Assembly: GCF_013426895.1 (NCBI RefSeq)
Contig: NZ_AP023176.1
Coordinates: forward strand, 1,674,001-1,738,000
DNA from: Paraburkholderia largidicola
GTDB lineage: Bacteria; Pseudomonadota; Gammaproteobacteria; Burkholderiales; Burkholderiaceae
DNA length: 64,000 nt
Direction of reading: 5' to 3'
The notes under the pieces are model-generated. The model had not been told where the DNA came from. It did no database searches and saw nothing but the letters and a program-made list of their open reading frames with translations. Positions within the stretch are counted from its first letter, which is position 1; each line of letters opens with the position of its first letter. Position numbers and translations under genes: made by a program. Shown one piece after another: positions 45,953 to 55,418 of this stretch.

Positions 45953-46846
45953 GTGTCCACGCCCGAACCGCTTTCCGCCTTTTCCGCGCTTTCCACTATT
46001 ACCTTCCGGCCGTTCACGCCCGACGACATCGCCGCCGCGCACGCGCTGTCGCTCGAAGTGAAGTGGCCGCATCGCGCCGACGACTGGCGCCTGGTCGCCG
46101 GTGCCGGCGGCGGCTTTGTCGCGCTGAGCGGGGATCGCATCGTCGGCACGGCGCTGTGCTGGAAGTATGGCGAGCACGGCGCGTCGCTCGGCATGGTGAT
46201 CGTGTCGCCGGACCAGCAAGGGCGAGGCATCGGACGCGAGCTGATGGAGCGTCTGCTCGAAATGCTCGGCGGGCGAACCACGGTGCTACATGCGACGCCT
46301 GCCGGCCAGCCGCTGTACGAAAAGCTCGGCTTCCACGCGATCGGCACAATCAACCAGCACCAGGCCGCTGACTTTCGCGTGCCGCAGATCGCGCTGAAAC
46401 CGGGCGAACAACTGCGCTCCTTGCAATCCGCCGACACGCCGCGTCTGATCGATCTTGCTTCGCGCGCGGGCGGCCTCGATCGCAGTGCGCTGCTGCCTGC
46501 GTTGCTCGACGTTGCGCAGGGCGTTGTGCTGGAGCGGGATGGCTCTGTACTCGGCTTCGCGTTACTGCGGCCCTTCGGGCGCGGACATGCGATCGGGCCC
46601 GTCGTCGTAGCGCACGTCGCCGACGAATCGGCGCGCCTTGCGCAAGCCTTGATCTCGCATTGCCTTGCGGCGAACACAGGCGCATTCACCCGCATCGATA
46701 CACCCGGCGACAGCGGGCTCACACCGTGGCTCGAAGCACTCGGCCTCAAATGCGTCGACACGGTCGTCAAGATGTCCCGCAACGGCGCACCGGCAAGCGA
46801 TCCTGCCGTCGTGCAGTTCGCTATCGTCAATCAGGCACTCGGTTAA
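45953..46846 (+). CDS. Two-domain GNAT acetyltransferase
   Basis: Acetyltransferase of 297 residues from a GTG with GAGGAGC upstream. The N-terminal GNAT domain has the acetyl-CoA loop in VSPDQQGRGIGRELMERLLE (about 85-105). The C-terminal half (about 150-290) resembles a second, degenerate GNAT-like fold (Acetyltransf_18 type) beginning LIDLASRAGGLDRSALLPAL. Substrate unknown. The next gene starts 3 bp after its stop, so the two are translationally coupled. Confidence 0.85.
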   Translation: MSTPEPLSAFSALSTITFRPFTPDDIAAAHALSLEVKWPHRADDWRLVAGAGGGFVALSGDRIVGTALCWKYGEHGASLGMVIVSPDQQGRGIGRELMERLLEMLGGRTTVLHATPAGQPLYEKLGFHAIGTINQHQAADFRVPQIALKPGEQLRSLQSADTPRLIDLASRAGGLDRSALLPALLDVAQGVVLERDGSVLGFALLRPFGRGHAIGPVVVAHVADESARLAQALISHCLAANTGAFTRIDTPGDSGLTPWLEALGLKCVDTVVKMSRNGAPASDPAVVQFAIVNQALG

Positions 46847-46849
46847 ATC

Positions 46850-47776
46850 ATGACGCTTCTCTATAAGGCCGATCCCGAACGCGGCAAGCTATGGGCGCAG
46901 CACTTCGCGCAGAAGGCGCCCGAGATTCCTTTCCGGCTGTGGCCGGACATCGGCGATCCGGCGGCCGTGCGTTATCTCGCAGCGTGGCAGCCACCCGAGG
47001 ACCCGGCGCGCACGCTGCCGAATCTCGAGGTGATCTTTTCGGTGGGCGCGGGCATCGATCAGTTCGATCTGTCGCGGGTGCCGCCGCATATTGCCGTTGT
47101 GCGGATGATCGAGCCGGGGATCGTCGAAGGCATGGTCGAGTATGTGACGCATGCTGTGCTGACCATTCATCGCGATCTGTTCGATTACGCTTTGCAGCAG
47201 CGACAGCGGGTCTGGCGTGAGATGCCCGTGCGGGCGGCTTCGACGCGGCGCGTCGGGGTGCTGGGGCTTGGCATGTTGGGCACTGCCGTGCTGGAGCGTT
47301 TGCGGGTGTTTGGGTTTCCTTGCGCGGGGTGGAGTCGGTCGGCGCATCGGCTCGAAGGTGTCGAGTGTTTTGCTGGGGTCGATGCGCTCGATGCGTTTCT
47401 TGCCCGGACGGATGTGCTCGTGTGCCTGCTGCCGCTGACCGATGCCACGCGTGGCCTGCTGGATAGGCGTTTGTTCGGCATGCTGCCGAAAGGGGCTTCT
47501 TTCATCAATGTCGGGCGCGGTCCGCAGGTTAATCAGCAGGATCTGCTCGATGCGCTCGATAGCGGGCAATTGCAGAATGCCATTCTCGATGTGACGGATC
47601 CGGAGCCGTTGCCGGAGTCGCATCCGTTCTGGGTGCATCCGCGGGTCAGGGTTACACCGCATATTGCTAGTGCGACTCGGCCTGAGAGTGCGGTTGATGT
47701 GGTGCTGGAGAATATTCGCCGGCGGCGTGAGGGATTGACTATGGTTGGGGAGGTTGATCGGAGGCGGGGGTATTAG
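46850..47776 (+). CDS. ghrA: Glyoxylate/hydroxypyruvate reductase A-type 2-hydroxyacid dehydrogenase
   Basis: NAD(P)-dependent D-2-hydroxyacid dehydrogenase of 308 residues, GhrA subfamily, reducing glyoxylate or hydroxypyruvate. The cofactor motif is GVLGLGMLGTAV. The catalytic Arg lies in INVGRGPQVNQ, the Glu in DPEPLPESHPFW, and the His in VTPHIASATRP. It is coupled to the GNAT gene. The 3' end of the gene is visibly poorer in G+C third positions than neighbouring genes. Confidence 0.88.
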   Translation: MTLLYKADPERGKLWAQHFAQKAPEIPFRLWPDIGDPAAVRYLAAWQPPEDPARTLPNLEVIFSVGAGIDQFDLSRVPPHIAVVRMIEPGIVEGMVEYVTHAVLTIHRDLFDYALQQRQRVWREMPVRAASTRRVGVLGLGMLGTAVLERLRVFGFPCAGWSRSAHRLEGVECFAGVDALDAFLARTDVLVCLLPLTDATRGLLDRRLFGMLPKGASFINVGRGPQVNQQDLLDALDSGQLQNAILDVTDPEPLPESHPFWVHPRVRVTPHIASATRPESAVDVVLENIRRRREGLTMVGEVDRRRGY

Positions 47777-47868
47777 GTTTTTTTCGTCTGCGACGCTGGG
47801 GCGTTTTTGCTTTTGCGGCGCAGGCGTTGTCGGTGGTGTTTTGGTCTTTGCGTTGGCATCCGCGTGAT

Positions 47869-48590
47869 GTTATTGGTTCGCTAGCGTTGCCCCTGTGCGG
47901 GGCGGCACCTACTTTTCTTTGCCGCCGCAAAGAAAAGTAGGCAAAAGAAAGCGGCTCACACCGCCAGTTCTTGTGTTTGCCTGAGGGCCCCCAACGGTTC
48001 TTACGCTTCACACGGCGACCTGCTTTTTTGCGTTTGTTGCCAACGTTCTCTCCGTACGCCTCACCCGCTTCATGTCCCCGCGTCACAGCACACGGCGCCA
48101 GATAGTCCACTGCCGCCCAGGTGGCAAACTGTGTGTAGGCCGTAGCACTTCACACGCCTCACCCGCTTCATGTGCCCGCGTCACAGCACACGGCGCCAGA
48201 TCGTCCGCTGCCGCCCAGGTGGCAAACTGTGTGTAGGCCGTAGTACCTCACACGCCTCACTTCGGACAGATAGCGCACGCGTTCCACCCTGTATGAGCGC
48301 CACGCTATACAACGCGACAACCTACACATAGTTTGCCGCCTGGGCGGCACATACCATTCGCTGCCGTTCGCCCGTGTATGGGTGCCTGAAGCAGGGGAGG
48401 CTTCTATACAAAGCGTTGGCAACGCACGCGAACAGCAAGGCTGCCGCGTGGAGCATGGGGACGTGGGGGGCCCGTGGATAAGAACAAGAACTGGCGGTGT
48501 TAGCCGCTTTCTTTTGCCTACTTTTCTTTGCGGCGGCAAAGAAAAGTAGGTGCCGCCCCGCACAGGGGCAACGCGTGAAGCACCAGTAAC
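47869..48590. repeat. 722-bp non-coding repeat element with long inverted ends
   Basis: The ends, about 47869-47992 and 48467-48590, are near-identical inverted repeats of roughly 120 bp. Each contains its own hairpin, with 14-bp arms CCTACTTTTCTTTG and CAAAGAAAAGTAGG (47908-47941 and 48517-48550). Between them are two 98-bp direct units and a further inverted fragment. No open frame with a ribosome site lies inside. The hairpin core resembles interspersed repeats known from Burkholderia genomes. No target-site duplication was identified. Confidence 0.75.
48056..48260 (+). repeat. 98-bp direct repeats, two full units and a fragment
   Basis: Unit starts at 48056, 48154 and 48252 are each marked by ACGCCTCAC, giving an exact period of 98 bp; the third unit breaks off after about nine bases. 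The two full units differ at only a few positions. Part of the unit (TGCCGCCCAGGTGGCAAACT) recurs in inverted orientation near 48319-48350, so the interior could fold on itself. Only two copies and no spacer variation: not CRISPR. Confidence 0.75.
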
Positions 48591-48752
48591 GAAACGCGGA
48601 TGCCAGCGACCGCACGAGCAAAACCAAACCGCTCACTCAGCCACCACAAACACCAGCAACCCACCCAGCGTCGCAGACAAAAAAAACCAATTCAGCACAA
48701 AATGCCGCCCCACCCCCCAAAAAAACCACATCCACGCTATTCAAGGATTTAT

Positions 48753-48771
48753 TTGGCGAATCAAGCGCCAA
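48753..48771. promoter_or_regulatory. Inverted repeat before the aminotransferase gene
   Basis: TTGGCG-AATCAAG-CGCCAA, perfect 6-bp arms, about 70 bp upstream of the aminotransferase start. It may be an operator for the Lrp-type protein encoded just after the aminotransferase. The rest of 48591-48841 is low-complexity and C/A rich, without a gene. Confidence 0.35.
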
Positions 48772-48841
48772 CCCCCTCTCTGTAGTATGAAACGGTCCGC
48801 CTCGCACCCGCGAGAGCGAAGAAAGAACCGAGACCCACCTC

Positions 48842-50251
48842 ATGCCAAACCGATCCCTCATCGAAGCCGACCGCAAGCACCTGATCCACCCCGTCGTCAG
48901 CTACAGGGCGCACGAAGCCCGCGGCGTCACCGTGCTGGACTCCGCCCAAGGCGTCTACTTGCGCGATATCGACGGAAACGAACTGCTCGACGCGTTCTCA
49001 GGTCTCTGGTGCGTCAACACCGGCTACGGCCACCAAAGCATCGTCGACGCAGCGACACGACAACTGCAACGTCTCCCCTACGCGACAGGCTATTTCCACT
49101 TCGGCTCCGAGCCCGCCATCGAACTCGCCGCAAAGCTCGTCGAACTCGCGCCCGCGTCGCTGCAGCACGTGTACTTCACGCTCGGTGGATCGGATGCCGT
49201 CGACTCCGCGCTGCGCTTCATCACCCACTACTTCAACGCGACAGGCCGTCCGTCGAAGAAGCACATCATCGCGCTGCAACGCGGCTATCACGGCTCGTCG
49301 TCGATCGGTGCAGGCCTCACCGCGCTGCCCGCGTTCCATCGCAACTTCGATGTGCCGCTGCCCACGCAACATCACATCCCGTCGCCCTACGCATACCGCA
49401 ACGATTTCGCCGACGACGCCGCCCTGATCGCCGCCTCCGTCGCCGCGCTCGAAGCGAAAGTCGAAGCCCTCGGCGCGGACAACGTCGCCGCCTTCTTCTG
49501 CGAGCCGATCCAGGGCTCGGGCGGCGTCATCGTGCCGCCTGTCGGCTGGTTGAAGGCCATGCGCGAAGCCTGCCGCAAGCTGGACATCCTGTTCGTCGCC
49601 GACGAAGTCATTACGGGATTTGGCCGCACCGGGCCACTGTTCGCCTGCGAAGCAGAAGGCGTCGAGCCGGACCTGATGACGGTCGCCAAGGGCCTTACGG
49701 CGGGCTATGCGCCGATGGGCGCAGTGCTGATGTCCGATGCCATCTATCAGGGCATCGCCGATGGCGGCGACGTCGCGGCGGCGATCGGTCACGGGCACAC
49801 CTATTCGGCCCACCCCGTCAGCGCCGCGATCGGCCTCGAAGTGATGCGCCTCTATCACGAAGGTGGCCTGCTCGCGAACGGTATGGCGCGTGCGCCGCGC
49901 TTCGCGCAAGGGCTCGACGCGCTGCTCGCGCATCCCCTCGTCGGCGACTCAAGGCATCGCGGTCTGCTCGGCGCGCTCGAACTCGTCGCCGACAAGGACA
50001 CGAAACAGGGCTTCGACGCGGCGCTGAAACTGCCCGACCGCATCGCCGCGGCCGCGTATGCGAACGGTCTCGTGTTCCGCGCGTTCGGCGACAACATTCT
50101 CGGCTTCGCGCCCGCGCTCTGCTACACGGAAAGCGAGTTCGACCTGCTGTTCGAGCGCCTCGAAAAGACGCTCGACGACGTGCTCGCGCAAGCCGACGTG
50201 CGCGCCGCACTGAAGGGTTCGATCGAATTTAAACGCCGCGCGGCTGCGTGA
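48842..50251 (+). CDS. Class III omega-aminotransferase
   Basis: PLP-dependent aminotransferase of 469 residues, in the group of putrescine/omega-amino acid:pyruvate transaminases. The PLP lysine is Lys283 in TVAKGLTAGYAPMG; the Asp that contacts the pyridine nitrogen is in LFVADEVITGFGRTG. SGLWCVNTGYGH near the N-terminus is typical of the SpuC-like branch. It is followed by an Lrp regulator on the same strand. Together with the oxidase, aldehyde dehydrogenases and polyamine-type transporter parts further on, it suggests amine or polyamine breakdown. Confidence 0.9.
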   Translation: MPNRSLIEADRKHLIHPVVSYRAHEARGVTVLDSAQGVYLRDIDGNELLDAFSGLWCVNTGYGHQSIVDAATRQLQRLPYATGYFHFGSEPAIELAAKLVELAPASLQHVYFTLGGSDAVDSALRFITHYFNATGRPSKKHIIALQRGYHGSSSIGAGLTALPAFHRNFDVPLPTQHHIPSPYAYRNDFADDAALIAASVAALEAKVEALGADNVAAFFCEPIQGSGGVIVPPVGWLKAMREACRKLDILFVADEVITGFGRTGPLFACEAEGVEPDLMTVAKGLTAGYAPMGAVLMSDAIYQGIADGGDVAAAIGHGHTYSAHPVSAAIGLEVMRLYHEGGLLANGMARAPRFAQGLDALLAHPLVGDSRHRGLLGALELVADKDTKQGFDAALKLPDRIAAAAYANGLVFRAFGDNILGFAPALCYTESEFDLLFERLEKTLDDVLAQADVRAALKGSIEFKRRAAA

Positions 50252-50295
50252 TAACATCGACCGACCCTTCGACATGCGGGACCGACCGACTCACG

Positions 50296-50793
50296 ATGAG
50301 CACCGACTGCAAACTGGACCGAATCGATCTGCGCATCCTCTCGCAGTTGCAAAAGCGAGGACGCATCACGAACGTCGAACTGGCCGACGCAGTCGGGCTG
50401 TCGCCCAGCCCTTGTCTGATCCGCGTGAAGCGTCTGGAGAAGGCGGGCTACATCATCGGGTACGGCGCGCAGATCCAGCTCGAAAAGCTCGGCGATGTGC
50501 AGATCGTCTTCACCGAGGTCACGCTCGCCGACCATCGCCGCGAAGACTTCATCAAGTTCGTCAACGCCATCAGGGATGTCGACGAGATCGTCGAATGTCA
50601 TCTGGCGAGCGGCGGCTACGACTATCTGCTCAAGTTCATCACGCGCAGCGTCAGTCACTATCAGAGCATCATCGAAGGGCTGCTGGAGCGCGACATCGGC
50701 ATCGAAAAGTATTTCAGCTACGTGATCATCAAGACGCCGTTCGTCAAGACGCACTATCCGCTCGAAACACTCTTCTCACAGAACCATCACTGA
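50296..50793 (+). CDS. Lrp/AsnC-family transcriptional regulator
   Basis: Regulator of 165 residues. The N-terminal HTH (about 5-60) contains ITNVELADAVGLSPSPCLIR, and the C-terminal RAM effector domain (about 70-150) contains VDEIVECHLASGGYDYLLKF. The ATG at 50296 is preferred by family length; an upstream ATG at 50248 overlaps the aminotransferase stop by 4 bp and cannot be ruled out. It likely controls the aminotransferase in response to an amino acid. Its stop overlaps the convergent LysR gene by 7 bp. Confidence 0.88.
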   Translation: MSTDCKLDRIDLRILSQLQKRGRITNVELADAVGLSPSPCLIRVKRLEKAGYIIGYGAQIQLEKLGDVQIVFTEVTLADHRREDFIKFVNAIRDVDEIVECHLASGGYDYLLKFITRSVSHYQSIIEGLLERDIGIEKYFSYVIIKTPFVKTHYPLETLFSQNHH

Positions 50794-51704
50794 GGCGCGC
50801 CCGGCCCGGCGAGGCGGCCGAACTCGTCCGCCAGGAAATCGACGCACACGCGCACCTTCGCCGACGACGCCAGCCGCGCCGGATACACGGCCCACACGTT
50901 AGCGGGCTGCGTCACACCGGGCAGCACCTGCACGAGCGCGCCCGACTCCAGCAGCGCGCGCACGTCCCACATCGAACGCAATACGATGCCGCGCGCCGCC
51001 AGCGCCCATTGCACGGCCACTTCGCCGTGATTGGTCGACAGCGGCCCCGTCACCTTGACGGAGACGGTCTCGCCGCGCTCCGTCAGACGCCAGATGCCGA
51101 ACGGATGGTCGCGCTCCTTGATCGCAAGGCACTGATGCGTGCCAAGCTCCGCAAGCTGTCGCGGCGTGCCGTGACGCTTCAGGTATTCCGGCGACGCGCA
51201 CAACACGCGATGGTTCTCCGCAAGCCGTTTCGCGATCAGATGCGGCGCGATGTCGTCGCCAATACGAATGTCGAGATCGAAGCCCTCGCCCGCCACATCG
51301 ACGATGCGATCGAACAGGTCGAGCCGCACGCTCAGTTGCGGATAGCGCTCGGTGAGCCGCACCAGTGCCGGCGCCACGACATGGCGCCCAAAGCCGAAGC
51401 TGCTCGAAATGCGCAGGGTGCCGCGCGGCACGCGGCGCGTGGTCGACACGTCTTCGACCAGCCGGTCGACGTCGTCGAGAATCTTTTCGGCCCACGCATA
51501 CACGCGCTCGCCCGCTTCCGTGATCGCGACGCGGCGCGTCGAGCGATGAAAGAGGCGCGTGCCCAGGTCCGCTTCGAGCATGTTCACCCGCTTGCTCACA
51601 TACGCCGGCGACACCGACAGCGCGTCCGCCGCCGCGCTGAAGCTGGCATTGCGGGCGACCGTGCAGAACACGCGCAGGTCGTCGAGGTTCGGCGATTTAT
51701 TCAC
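50787..51704 (-). CDS. LysR-family transcriptional regulator
   Basis: LysR protein of 305 residues. The N-terminal HTH (about 1-60) opens LDDLRVFCTVARNASFSAAA and the effector domain fills about 90-295. It belongs to the CrgA/DmlR-like group by the WRLTERGETVSVKV segment. It is divergent from the TtuC-like dehydrogenase gene across 130 bp containing a TTAACCG/CGGTTAA inverted repeat, the classical LysR layout, so it probably activates that operon. Confidence 0.88.
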   Translation of the reverse strand: MNKSPNLDDLRVFCTVARNASFSAAADALSVSPAYVSKRVNMLEADLGTRLFHRSTRRVAITEAGERVYAWAEKILDDVDRLVEDVSTTRRVPRGTLRISSSFGFGRHVVAPALVRLTERYPQLSVRLDLFDRIVDVAGEGFDLDIRIGDDIAPHLIAKRLAENHRVLCASPEYLKRHGTPRQLAELGTHQCLAIKERDHPFGIWRLTERGETVSVKVTGPLSTNHGEVAVQWALAARGIVLRSMWDVRALLESGALVQVLPGVTQPANVWAVYPARLASSAKVRVCVDFLADEFGRLAGPGAPQ

Positions 51705-51721
51705 AGTTCGTGCATAGTGGC

Positions 51722-51752
51722 TTAACCGAAAGCGCGATTTTATGACGGTTAA
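51722..51752. promoter_or_regulatory. Inverted repeat between LysR gene and the dehydrogenase operon
   Basis: TTAACCG at 51722-51728 and CGGTTAA at 51746-51752 are perfect inverted arms separated by 17 bp. The position, 83 bp before the dehydrogenase start and 18 bp from the LysR start, fits a LysR recognition site. Confidence 0.45.
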
Positions 51753-51834
51753 TCAGGAATAGACTAGTCGTTAGTGAACGCTGGGCCTGAATGACCCGAA
51801 CCCTTTCCGACATTTTCCCGACGAGGAGACGCAT

Positions 51835-52914
51835 ATGACCCGCAACTATCGCATCGCAGTGATTCCCGGTGACGGCATCGGCAAGGAAGTGATGCCCGAA
51901 GCGCTGCGCGCGCTCGACGCCGTCAGCAAGCGCTACGGCATCGGCCTCGACTACCAGCACATCGAATGGGCAAGCTGCGACTATTACGCGCAGCACGGCC
52001 AGATGATGCCCGACGACTGGAAGCGGCAACTCGAAGGCGTCGACGCCGTGCTGTTCGGTGCGGTCGGCTGGCCCGACACCGTGCCCGATCACATCTCGCT
52101 GTGGGGATCGCTGCTCAAGTTCCGCCGCGAGTTCGACCAGTACATCAACCTGCGTCCCGCGCGCCTGTTCGAAGGCGTGCCGTCGCCGCTGGCGGGCCGC
52201 AAGGCGGGCGATATCGACTTCATGATCGTGCGCGAGAACACCGAGGGCGAATACTCGTCGGTGGGCGGCACGATGTTCGAAGGCACCGAGCGCGAGTTCG
52301 TGATGCAGCAGTCGATCTTCACGCGCAAAGGCTCCGAGCGCGTGCTCAAGTTCGCGTTCGATCTCGCGCAGCGCCGCGAGAAGAAGATCACCGTCGCAAC
52401 GAAGAGCAACGGCATCTCGATCAGCATGCCGTGGTGGGACGCGCGCGCCGCCGAGATGGCCGCGCGCTATCCGGACGTGAAGTGGGACAAGCAGCACATC
52501 GATATTCTTTGTGCACGCTTCGTGTTGAATCCGGATCGCTTCGACGTGGTGGTCGCGACCAACCTGTTCGGCGACATCCTGTCGGACCTCGGCCCGGCTT
52601 GCACGGGCACGATCGGCATTGCGCCCTCGGCGAACATGAACCCGGACCGCACGTTCCCGTCGCTGTTCGAACCCGTGCACGGCTCCGCGCCCGATATCGC
52701 GGGCAAAGGTATCGCCAATCCGATCGCGATGATCTGGTCGGCGGCGATGATGCTCGATTTCCTCGGCAACGGCGCGGGCAAGGAACGCGAAGCACACGAC
52801 GCGATCCTCGCCGCGATCGAAGCCGTGCTCAAGGAAGGCCCGCATACGGGCGACCTCGGCGGCAAGGCGAATACGGCTGAAGTCGGCGCGGCGATTGCGC
52901 ATCGCCTCGCCTGA
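51835..52914 (+). CDS. Tartrate/D-malate dehydrogenase (TtuC/DmlA type)
   Basis: Isopropylmalate dehydrogenase-like oxidative decarboxylase of 359 residues. Landmarks are IPGDGIGKEV, the IVRENTEGEYSSVGG substrate loop where Ile/Leu of LeuB is absent, the Lys of TVATKSNGI, and the metal aspartates in NLFGDILSDLG. The ISLWGSLLKFRR segment is typical of TtuC/DmlA rather than LeuB. It makes pyruvate or oxaloglycolate-derived products from tartrate or malate in a NAD-dependent reaction. It heads an operon with a semialdehyde dehydrogenase 17 bp later. Confidence 0.85.
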   Translation: MTRNYRIAVIPGDGIGKEVMPEALRALDAVSKRYGIGLDYQHIEWASCDYYAQHGQMMPDDWKRQLEGVDAVLFGAVGWPDTVPDHISLWGSLLKFRREFDQYINLRPARLFEGVPSPLAGRKAGDIDFMIVRENTEGEYSSVGGTMFEGTEREFVMQQSIFTRKGSERVLKFAFDLAQRREKKITVATKSNGISISMPWWDARAAEMAARYPDVKWDKQHIDILCARFVLNPDRFDVVVATNLFGDILSDLGPACTGTIGIAPSANMNPDRTFPSLFEPVHGSAPDIAGKGIANPIAMIWSAAMMLDFLGNGAGKEREAHDAILAAIEAVLKEGPHTGDLGGKANTAEVGAAIAHRLA

Positions 52915-52931
52915 ATCACAGGAGTCTTTAG

Positions 52932-54404
52932 ATGACCAAGCGATACGAACTGAGCGAACTGATCCGCAGTGACAATTTCATCGACGGCAACTGGGTTGCG
53001 TCGGTCAAAGGCAAGCGCTTCGACGTGACGAATCCGGCGACGGGCGAAGTGATCGCGCAGGTCGCCGATAGCGACGCCGCCGACGCGCGTGCCGCCACCG
53101 ATGCCGCCGCCCGCGCCTTCCCCGCCTGGCGCGATGCATTGCCGAAGGACCGCGCGGCCGTGTTGCATCGCTGGCATGCGCTGATGGTCGAGAACGCCGA
53201 CGCGCTCGGCCGCCTGATCTCGCTCGAACAGGGCAAGCCGTTCGCCGAAGGACGCGGCGAGGTGATGTACGGCGCGTCATACGTGGCGTGGTTCGCGGAC
53301 GAGGCGACGCGTATCTACGGCGACATCATTCCGCAGCAGCAGCGCGGCAAGCGCATGAGCGCGGTGAAGGAACCTGTCGGCATCGTCGCCGCGATCACGC
53401 CGTGGAATTTCCCGCTCGCGATGATCGCGCGCAAGATCGCGCCCGCGCTCGCGGCGGGCTGCACCGTCGTCGGCAAGCCTGCCGAAGACACGCCGCTCAC
53501 GGCCCTCGCGCTGGTGATGCTCGCGCATGAAGCGGGCGTGCCGGCGGGCGTGCTGAACCTCATTTCGGCGTCGCGTGAAAACGCGGTGCCCGCCGTCGGC
53601 GACTGGCTCGCGGACAGCCGCGTGCGCAAGATCACGTTCACGGGTTCGACGCCCGTCGGCAAGTATCTGGCGCGTGAATCGGCGGAAACGTTGAAGAAGC
53701 TGTCGCTGGAACTGGGCGGCAACGCGCCCTTCATCGTATTCGACGACGCCGATCTCGATGCCGCCGTCGCGGGCCTGCTGGCCTCGAAATTCCGCAACGG
53801 CGGGCAGACCTGCGTGTGCCCGAACCGCGTGTACGTGCAGTCCGGCGTGTACGAGCGTTTCGCCGACCTGCTCGCGACGCGCGTTGCCGCGCTGAAGGTC
53901 GCGCCCGCCACCGACCCCGCTGCGCAGATCGGCCCGATGATCAACGCACGCGCCATCGACAAGATCGCGCGTCATGTCGACGACGCCGTAAGCCGCGGCG
54001 CACGCGTGCTGACGGGCGGCAAGCGTCTATCCGAGCTCGGCACGAACTACTACGCGCCGACCGTGCTCGCCGATGCGACGCCCGACATGCAACTGAGTTG
54101 CGAAGAAACCTTCGGCCCTGTCGTGCCGCTGTTCCGCTTCGATGACGAAGCCGAAGCGATCCACGCCGCTAACGACACCCCGTTCGGCCTCGCATCGTAC
54201 TTCTACAGCCAGGATGTGCGGCGCATCGACCGCGTTGCGCGGCAGCTCGAAGCGGGCATCGTCGGCATCAACGAAGGTGCGCTCGCGAGTGAAGCCGCGC
54301 CGTTCGGCGGCGTGAAGGAATCGGGCTATGGTCGCGAAGGCTCGAAATACGGCCTCGACGATTACCTGTCGATCAAATATCTCTGCCAGGGTGGGCTCGA
54401 ATGA
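52932..54404 (+). CDS. Succinate-semialdehyde-type dehydrogenase
   Basis: Aldehyde dehydrogenase of 490 residues of the GabD group. Catalytic Cys294 lies in NGGQTCVC and the general base Glu260 in LELGGNAP; the cofactor motif is FTGSTPVG. The GGQTCVCPNR form is typical of GabD. It converts succinate semialdehyde, the end product of 4-aminobutyrate transamination, to succinate. Its stop overlaps the next gene by 4 bp. Related short-chain semialdehydes are possible substrates. Confidence 0.88.
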   Translation: MTKRYELSELIRSDNFIDGNWVASVKGKRFDVTNPATGEVIAQVADSDAADARAATDAAARAFPAWRDALPKDRAAVLHRWHALMVENADALGRLISLEQGKPFAEGRGEVMYGASYVAWFADEATRIYGDIIPQQQRGKRMSAVKEPVGIVAAITPWNFPLAMIARKIAPALAAGCTVVGKPAEDTPLTALALVMLAHEAGVPAGVLNLISASRENAVPAVGDWLADSRVRKITFTGSTPVGKYLARESAETLKKLSLELGGNAPFIVFDDADLDAAVAGLLASKFRNGGQTCVCPNRVYVQSGVYERFADLLATRVAALKVAPATDPAAQIGPMINARAIDKIARHVDDAVSRGARVLTGGKRLSELGTNYYAPTVLADATPDMQLSCEETFGPVVPLFRFDDEAEAIHAANDTPFGLASYFYSQDVRRIDRVARQLEAGIVGINEGALASEAAPFGGVKESGYGREGSKYGLDDYLSIKYLCQGGLE

Positions 54405-55378
54405 ACGCGCAGGCCTATCCGATCGAAGTCGCATTCCCCGACATCTCGACGCACGAGCGCAGCGACACGGGTATCGCGTACGTGCATACGTTCGATTCGG
54501 GCATCGACGGTCCGCACGTGATGATCAACGCCCTCACGCATGGCAACGAGGTGTGCGGCGCGATCGTCGTCGATGCGCTGCTGCGCGCGAAGCTGCGTCC
54601 ACGGCGCGGCAAGCTGACGCTCGCGTTCGCGAACGTCGATGCGTATGCGCGTTTCGATCCGTCGAAGCCGGATGCAGGGCGCTTCGTCGATCAGGATTTC
54701 AATCGCGTGTGGACGGCACAAACGCTCGACAACAGCGCGCTCGATTCGAGCGAGTTGCGCCGCGCACGCGCGATGCGGCCCGTGATCGATACCGTCGATC
54801 TGCTGCTCGATCTGCATTCGATGCATGAAAAGAGCAAACCGTTGATCGTCGCCGGGCCGCTCGACAAGGGCATTGCATTGTCGGAACGGCTCGGCACGCC
54901 CGCCACGGTGATCTGCGACGAAGGCCATCCGGAAGGCCGCCGCATGCGCGATTACGAAGGTTTCGGCGACGCTCGAAGCGCGAAGAACGCGTTGCTGATC
55001 GAGTGCGGACAGCACTGGGAAGCGGGTGCCGTCGCCGTTGCGCGTGATGTGACGGCGCGTTTTCTAGTGCTCTCCAACGTGGTCGATGAAGCCGACTTGC
55101 CCGAAGGCTGGACGCTGCCGCTGCCCGACGAAATGCTGATCGTGCGCGTGACGGAACCTGTCGTGGCGAAGAGCCTCGACTTTCGCTTCGCTGGCGACTA
55201 TACGGGCCTCGAGGTGTTTCCTGAAGCGGACAGCGTGATCGCCTGGTCGGACGGCGAAGCCGTGCGCACACCCTATCCCGACTGCATGCTCGTGATGCCT
55301 TCGCTCAGGCAACTGCGCGCGGGCGTGACCGTCGTGCGGCTCGGCAAGATCGAGAAGCGCATCGCGCGAACGCAATAG
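54401..55378 (+). CDS. AstE/aspartoacylase-family zinc hydrolase
   Basis: Zinc amidohydrolase of 325 residues related to succinylglutamate desuccinylase and aspartoacylase. Zinc ligands are expected from THGNE (about residues 46-50) and the later DLHSMH. The substrate loop QDFNRVW is also present. It probably removes an acyl group from an N-acylated amino acid or amine. It is coupled by a 4-bp overlap to the semialdehyde dehydrogenase. No other arginine-succinyltransferase genes are present, so a different N-acyl substrate is likely. Confidence 0.85.
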   Translation: MNAQAYPIEVAFPDISTHERSDTGIAYVHTFDSGIDGPHVMINALTHGNEVCGAIVVDALLRAKLRPRRGKLTLAFANVDAYARFDPSKPDAGRFVDQDFNRVWTAQTLDNSALDSSELRRARAMRPVIDTVDLLLDLHSMHEKSKPLIVAGPLDKGIALSERLGTPATVICDEGHPEGRRMRDYEGFGDARSAKNALLIECGQHWEAGAVAVARDVTARFLVLSNVVDEADLPEGWTLPLPDEMLIVRVTEPVVAKSLDFRFAGDYTGLEVFPEADSVIAWSDGEAVRTPYPDCMLVMPSLRQLRAGVTVVRLGKIEKRIARTQ

Positions 55379-55418
55379 TTTTTGCCGTCATTCCAACCAT
55401 CGTCAACGAAAACACGAG

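Noticed and set aside
48056..48260. Regular repeats considered as a CRISPR array
   Set aside because: Only two full 98-bp units with no unique spacers between them and no cas genes nearby.
48550..50232. A 560-codon Arg-rich frame over the aminotransferase gene
   Set aside because: It overlaps a complete PLP aminotransferase with its catalytic lysine; composition is typical of an out-of-frame shadow.
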